Shown piece after piece: positions 61,217 to 64,000 of a stretch of DNA of 64,000 bases. The notes below the pieces were generated by a model. It worked only from the letters and a program-made list of their open reading frames with translations. It made no database searches and was not told where the DNA came from. The stretch is from Rhynchopus euleeides. Lineage: Eukaryota > Euglenozoa > Diplonemea > Diplonemida > Diplonemidae. Position numbers and translations under genes: made by a program. The stretch is taken from the NCBI GenBank assembly GCA_963210315.1, contig OY723250.1, forward strand, positions 2,170,001 through 2,234,000, written 5' to 3'. Each line of letters starts with the position of its first letter. The first letter of the stretch is position 1.

Positions 61217-64000
61217 ATGCCGGTCAGCACCCCTGCCGCGCTGCGGCGCACGGCATCTGCGGCTTCCCCAGAGACGCGCACCCAGCAGTCCCTGCGGTGG
61301 AAGGTTGTGAAGGAGAGGGGGGGCCGCGCTGCACTGCACGTCTACGCAGACCTGGAGACTATTCAGCTGCGCGCCCTCTCCCCTGCGAAGAGCCGCATCT
61401 GGACGCGGGGAGCGAAGGGGGATGTGAAGCTCTTCTGCAGGGCAACCCTGGGTGGGGTGACCAAACAGCGTGGATGGCTTGGCGTGTGCGATAGGGTCGT
61501 CTTCTTCATGGCGGATGGGGAGACGGTTGTCGACGTGATCTTCACACCCAGCTGCGTGGTGGAGATGGTTCGGGATGACGACCTGGGCACAATCGACGTG
61601 CGGTATGAGAGCCCCAACCCGCGCGCCGCCGTCTTCGCCGTCAACAAGCAGCGCCTCGACGCAGTCATCGACTCCCTCGTCGACGTCTGCGACGCAACCC
61701 GCGACCCCACCACCCCGCCACCCCCCCTGCCACACCCCGACGCACGCCCGCTCCCCCCACGGGTCCACCTCAGCCCGCAGCGCCCCCACAATCCCATCCC
61801 GCTCGACAGGTCGGGGCTGGACCTACACCCCTCCGCTGCACCCTTCACCCTCATGGAGCACCACCACAACATGGAGCACCACCACCACCACCACCCCCCG
61901 CCACCACCGCCGCTCCGCGGCAGCCGCACCATCTCACCGCCACCTGCCTCTTCCACCACCACCACCACCGCTGCCTTGCCGGATCCACTCTCCTCTGAAG
62001 TGGCTGTGCCTGCGGCACAGCAGGAGGGTCTCCTCTCCGTTGGCCTCGACACCAGCCGGGGGTGCAACGAGCTGAAGTGGCGCTCGGGGGATGCCCTCCT
62101 GGGGATGGGCGTTGGGGAGGCCCGCGTTGCCTCCCTCCGCAGCTTCGCCGCCGCCGCAGCGGCTGCCGCCGAGGCCTCTCTGCAGCAGGCACACCCATCC
62201 GGCGGCGGTGGCTTCCTCCACGAGATCTCACAGCACATCCGCTTCCCCGCCGGGGTCTCCCCCGCCGCCGCCCTGCGACGGCAGGCAAAGGGCGTCGTGT
62301 CGCAGGCAGGGGTGCCAGGCATGCTCCCTTTGGAGGCACTCCTCATCCGGATCCTAACACAAGAGGGGCCTGACATCGACAGGCTTGTGGGATTCCCCGA
62401 CGCACCCACCCCGGGGCAGGGCCCGGCGTGGCGGTCCTACGAGCGGGTCTACCGGGGCCAGCGCAACTCATCCCTTAACGAGGCCCTCTGCGAGGCGGCG
62501 TGCCTCGGAGCCTCTGCCGCTTCGCAGGGCAGGGTGCCCAGCCAGGCGCATCCACTGCACTCCTATGCGAACCTCCTCTGCTATACCTTTGCGAGTGGAA
62601 AGCCTCTCCCGACTGGGTCTGTGCTCTATAGGCCTTGCTGCTGCTCCCCCGCCACTCTGGGTATGCTGCGGGGTCTGAGCCCCGGGGCAGTTCTGTCGTG
62701 GGCAGCGCCTGTAAGCTGCACAACAGAGATGGGCCTCGCGGCTGCAGCCCTCCCCGACGGGGAGCCGTATGGGAATGTGCTGTTCATCATCGCGGGGCCT
62801 ATCCGGGCCCTTCGGGCGCAGAAGTTCAGCCAATACCCTATCGAGATGGAGTACATCCTCCCCCCGCTTGCGGTGCTGAAGGTGTCCCAGGTGCGGCAGG
62901 GGTTGGACTACCTCGCGGTGGAGGTGACCTACAGAGGGGGTGCGGCGTCCGGGGATGACAGGACAGAGCGGCGGATCCGGCGGTTGATGCGCGAGCTCCC
63001 CGAGTGTGATGCGCAGCTGCACGCCCTGCGGCCCGAGGGGGCGTGCGAGGTGGAGGAGGAGGCGGTGCGGCACAGTGTTCTGGCGGAGGAGGGTGACGTG
63101 AGGCGTGCGATACTGCGTGCGCTGTATACAGTCCCACCGCGGAGTGTGAGCGGCGGCAGTGTTGGGAGTGGGGGGAGTTCGGCGGTGGCGGTGGGGCCCC
63201 CCGTTTCGCATGAGAGTCAGGAAGGCATCCAGGCGCAGAGGCGCGGCAGTGCCGGCGGGGCGTGGCAGCAGCCGCGGGTGCCGCCGGAGGCGGCAGGTGG
63301 GGGTGGGCCGCGGCAGGAGCAGCAGGAGCTGCAGCAGCAGCGCCGCCTGTCGCGCCTGTCCTCCGATGCCGGGTGGCGGTCCGGGTCAGGCGAGGGGTCT
63401 CTGGGATCCGCCGGGTGCCCTGAGGGTGATGCAGTGGTGGGGGGTGGGCGGGAGGCTGTGGGGCTGCCCGGCGGTGGTGGTGGTGGTGGTGCCCCGGTGT
63501 CGGTGGCGTCGCGCACGACTGCCACGTCGTCTGTCACGTCAGCGGTGGATCCCACTAGGCAGCGCGTTGCTGCAGAGTACAGCGCAACGCCGAGAGGCGA
63601 GGGGCACGGTGGTGTGGCCAGCCCCTGGAGCGCGCCTGCTGTGCCTGGGCAGAGGGCAGAGGTGCGCAGGGAGGCGACGCCGGGCGGCCCTCCCCTGCAC
63701 CCCGTGTCGGCGGCTGCGGCTGTGCCCCCACGGCATCCCGACAGCAGGGCCCCGGAGGCGCCTGCTGCACCGCCTGCTGGGGAGGCAGACGACGCAGCGC
63801 TGTGGGCGCGCGGCTCTCAGGGGCGGCAGCAGCGAGCGGCGCCGCAGGCGGAGGAGGAGGTGGCGGTGGAGGCCACGCCGGCAGCCCCCTACCAGGGTGT
63901 GGCGGTGCAGACGCCGCCGTCAGTTCCGTGCTCCCCGCCACAGCAGCAGGGGGTGGAGGAGGACGGGGTGTCGGCCACCCTCGGCGAACCGTCGCTGCAG
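61217..64000 (+). CDS. Mono-ADP-ribosyltransferase (R-S-ExE) domain protein, 3' end beyond window
   Basis: Open for 928 codons from the ATG at 61217 to the window edge with no stop, so incomplete. Residues 20-155 look like a PH-type domain (LRWKVVKERGG, GWLGVCDRVVFFMADGETVV). About 160-290 is Pro/His-rich. About 400-570 matches arginine-type ADP-ribosyltransferases (ART): YERVYRGQRNSSLNEALCEA, VLYRPCC with Arg472, PVSCTTE with Ser500 in the S-x-(S/T) position, GNVLFIIAG, and YPIEMEYILPP with Glu543-x-Glu545. The R-S-ExE set marks enzymes that move ADP-ribose from NAD to Arg. From about 640 on it is low-complexity Gly/Ala/Pro/Gln. No signal peptide, so probably cytosolic. Single exon so far. 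Confidence 0.75.
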   Translation, partial: MPVSTPAALRRTASAASPETRTQQSLRWKVVKERGGRAALHVYADLETIQLRALSPAKSRIWTRGAKGDVKLFCRATLGGVTKQRGWLGVCDRVVFFMADGETVVDVIFTPSCVVEMVRDDDLGTIDVRYESPNPRAAVFAVNKQRLDAVIDSLVDVCDATRDPTTPPPPLPHPDARPLPPRVHLSPQRPHNPIPLDRSGLDLHPSAAPFTLMEHHHNMEHHHHHHPPPPPPLRGSRTISPPPASSTTTTTAALPDPLSSEVAVPAAQQEGLLSVGLDTSRGCNELKWRSGDALLGMGVGEARVASLRSFAAAAAAAAEASLQQAHPSGGGGFLHEISQHIRFPAGVSPAAALRRQAKGVVSQAGVPGMLPLEALLIRILTQEGPDIDRLVGFPDAPTPGQGPAWRSYERVYRGQRNSSLNEALCEAACLGASAASQGRVPSQAHPLHSYANLLCYTFASGKPLPTGSVLYRPCCCSPATLGMLRGLSPGAVLSWAAPVSCTTEMGLAAAALPDGEPYGNVLFIIAGPIRALRAQKFSQYPIEMEYILPPLAVLKVSQVRQGLDYLAVEVTYRGGAASGDDRTERRIRRLMRELPECDAQLHALRPEGACEVEEEAVRHSVLAEEGDVRRAILRALYTVPPRSVSGGSVGSGGSSAVAVGPPVSHESQEGIQAQRRGSAGGAWQQPRVPPEAAGGGGPRQEQQELQQQRRLSRLSSDAGWRSGSGEGSLGSAGCPEGDAVVGGGREAVGLPGGGGGGGAPVSVASRTTATSSVTSAVDPTRQRVAAEYSATPRGEGHGGVASPWSAPAVPGQRAEVRREATPGGPPLHPVSAAAAVPPRHPDSRAPEAPAAPPAGEADDAALWARGSQGRQQRAAPQAEEEVAVEATPAAPYQGVAVQTPPSVPCSPPQQQGVEEDGVSATLGEPSLQ

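Overview
The window is nuclear DNA from a GC-rich microbial eukaryote. It shows multi-exon genes with spliceosomal introns, two FG-repeat proteins, a ribosome-biogenesis DEAH helicase, Golgi/ER-type membrane and secreted proteins, and eukaryotic signalling domains. I predict fourteen introns. Every donor fits GT[A/G]TG and every acceptor is CAG, so the gene models support one another. I cannot name the species from sequence alone.

Layout. 1-1.7 kb: tandem and dispersed direct repeats. 1.7-3.1 kb: a mitochondrial-carrier-like membrane protein. 3.2-4.5 kb: a decayed coding fragment bracketed by AAAACGGCCGTTTT palindromes. 6.1-6.7 kb: hypoxanthine/guanine phosphoribosyltransferase. 6.9-13.8 kb: a nested mobile-element island. 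Its outer element carries a tandem OTU-protease gene and long perfect palindromes. Inside it sits a 2.5-kb TIR element (copy 1) with a histone-like gene, and an AT-rich element. 15.1-15.5 kb: a 347-bp MITE. 16.2-21.7 kb: a secreted Rossmann-like protein and a GT31-type glycosyltransferase. 22.1-27.7 kb: one 1,886-codon protein that joins FG repeats, leucine-rich repeats, a pseudokinase and a PARP catalytic domain.

29.0-39.4 kb: a five-exon coiled-coil protein. Its last intron is 5.8 kb long and is filled by a Russian-doll nest of at least six TIR or palindromic elements, including copy 2 of the 2.5-kb element. 41.3-44.7 kb: two unknown proteins and an antisense USP-like fragment. 45.2-49.0 kb: a DHX37/Dhr1-type helicase in four exons. 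49.8-52.3 kb: a Nup98-like nucleoporin in four exons that stops at the normal autoproteolysis point. 53.6-60.1 kb: a CDC123-like protein with a C-terminal membrane segment, a 1,235-aa helical unknown and a small two-exon unknown. 61.2 kb to the end: an incomplete protein with an R-S-ExE mono-ADP-ribosyltransferase domain.

Recurring themes are nuclear pore/FG material (two genes), ADP-ribosylation (two unrelated catalytic classes), ubiquitin proteases (OTU in a mobile element, USP as a fragment), and intense nested transposition that targets the AT-rich palindromic ends of older elements. The host genes are not arranged as a pathway.
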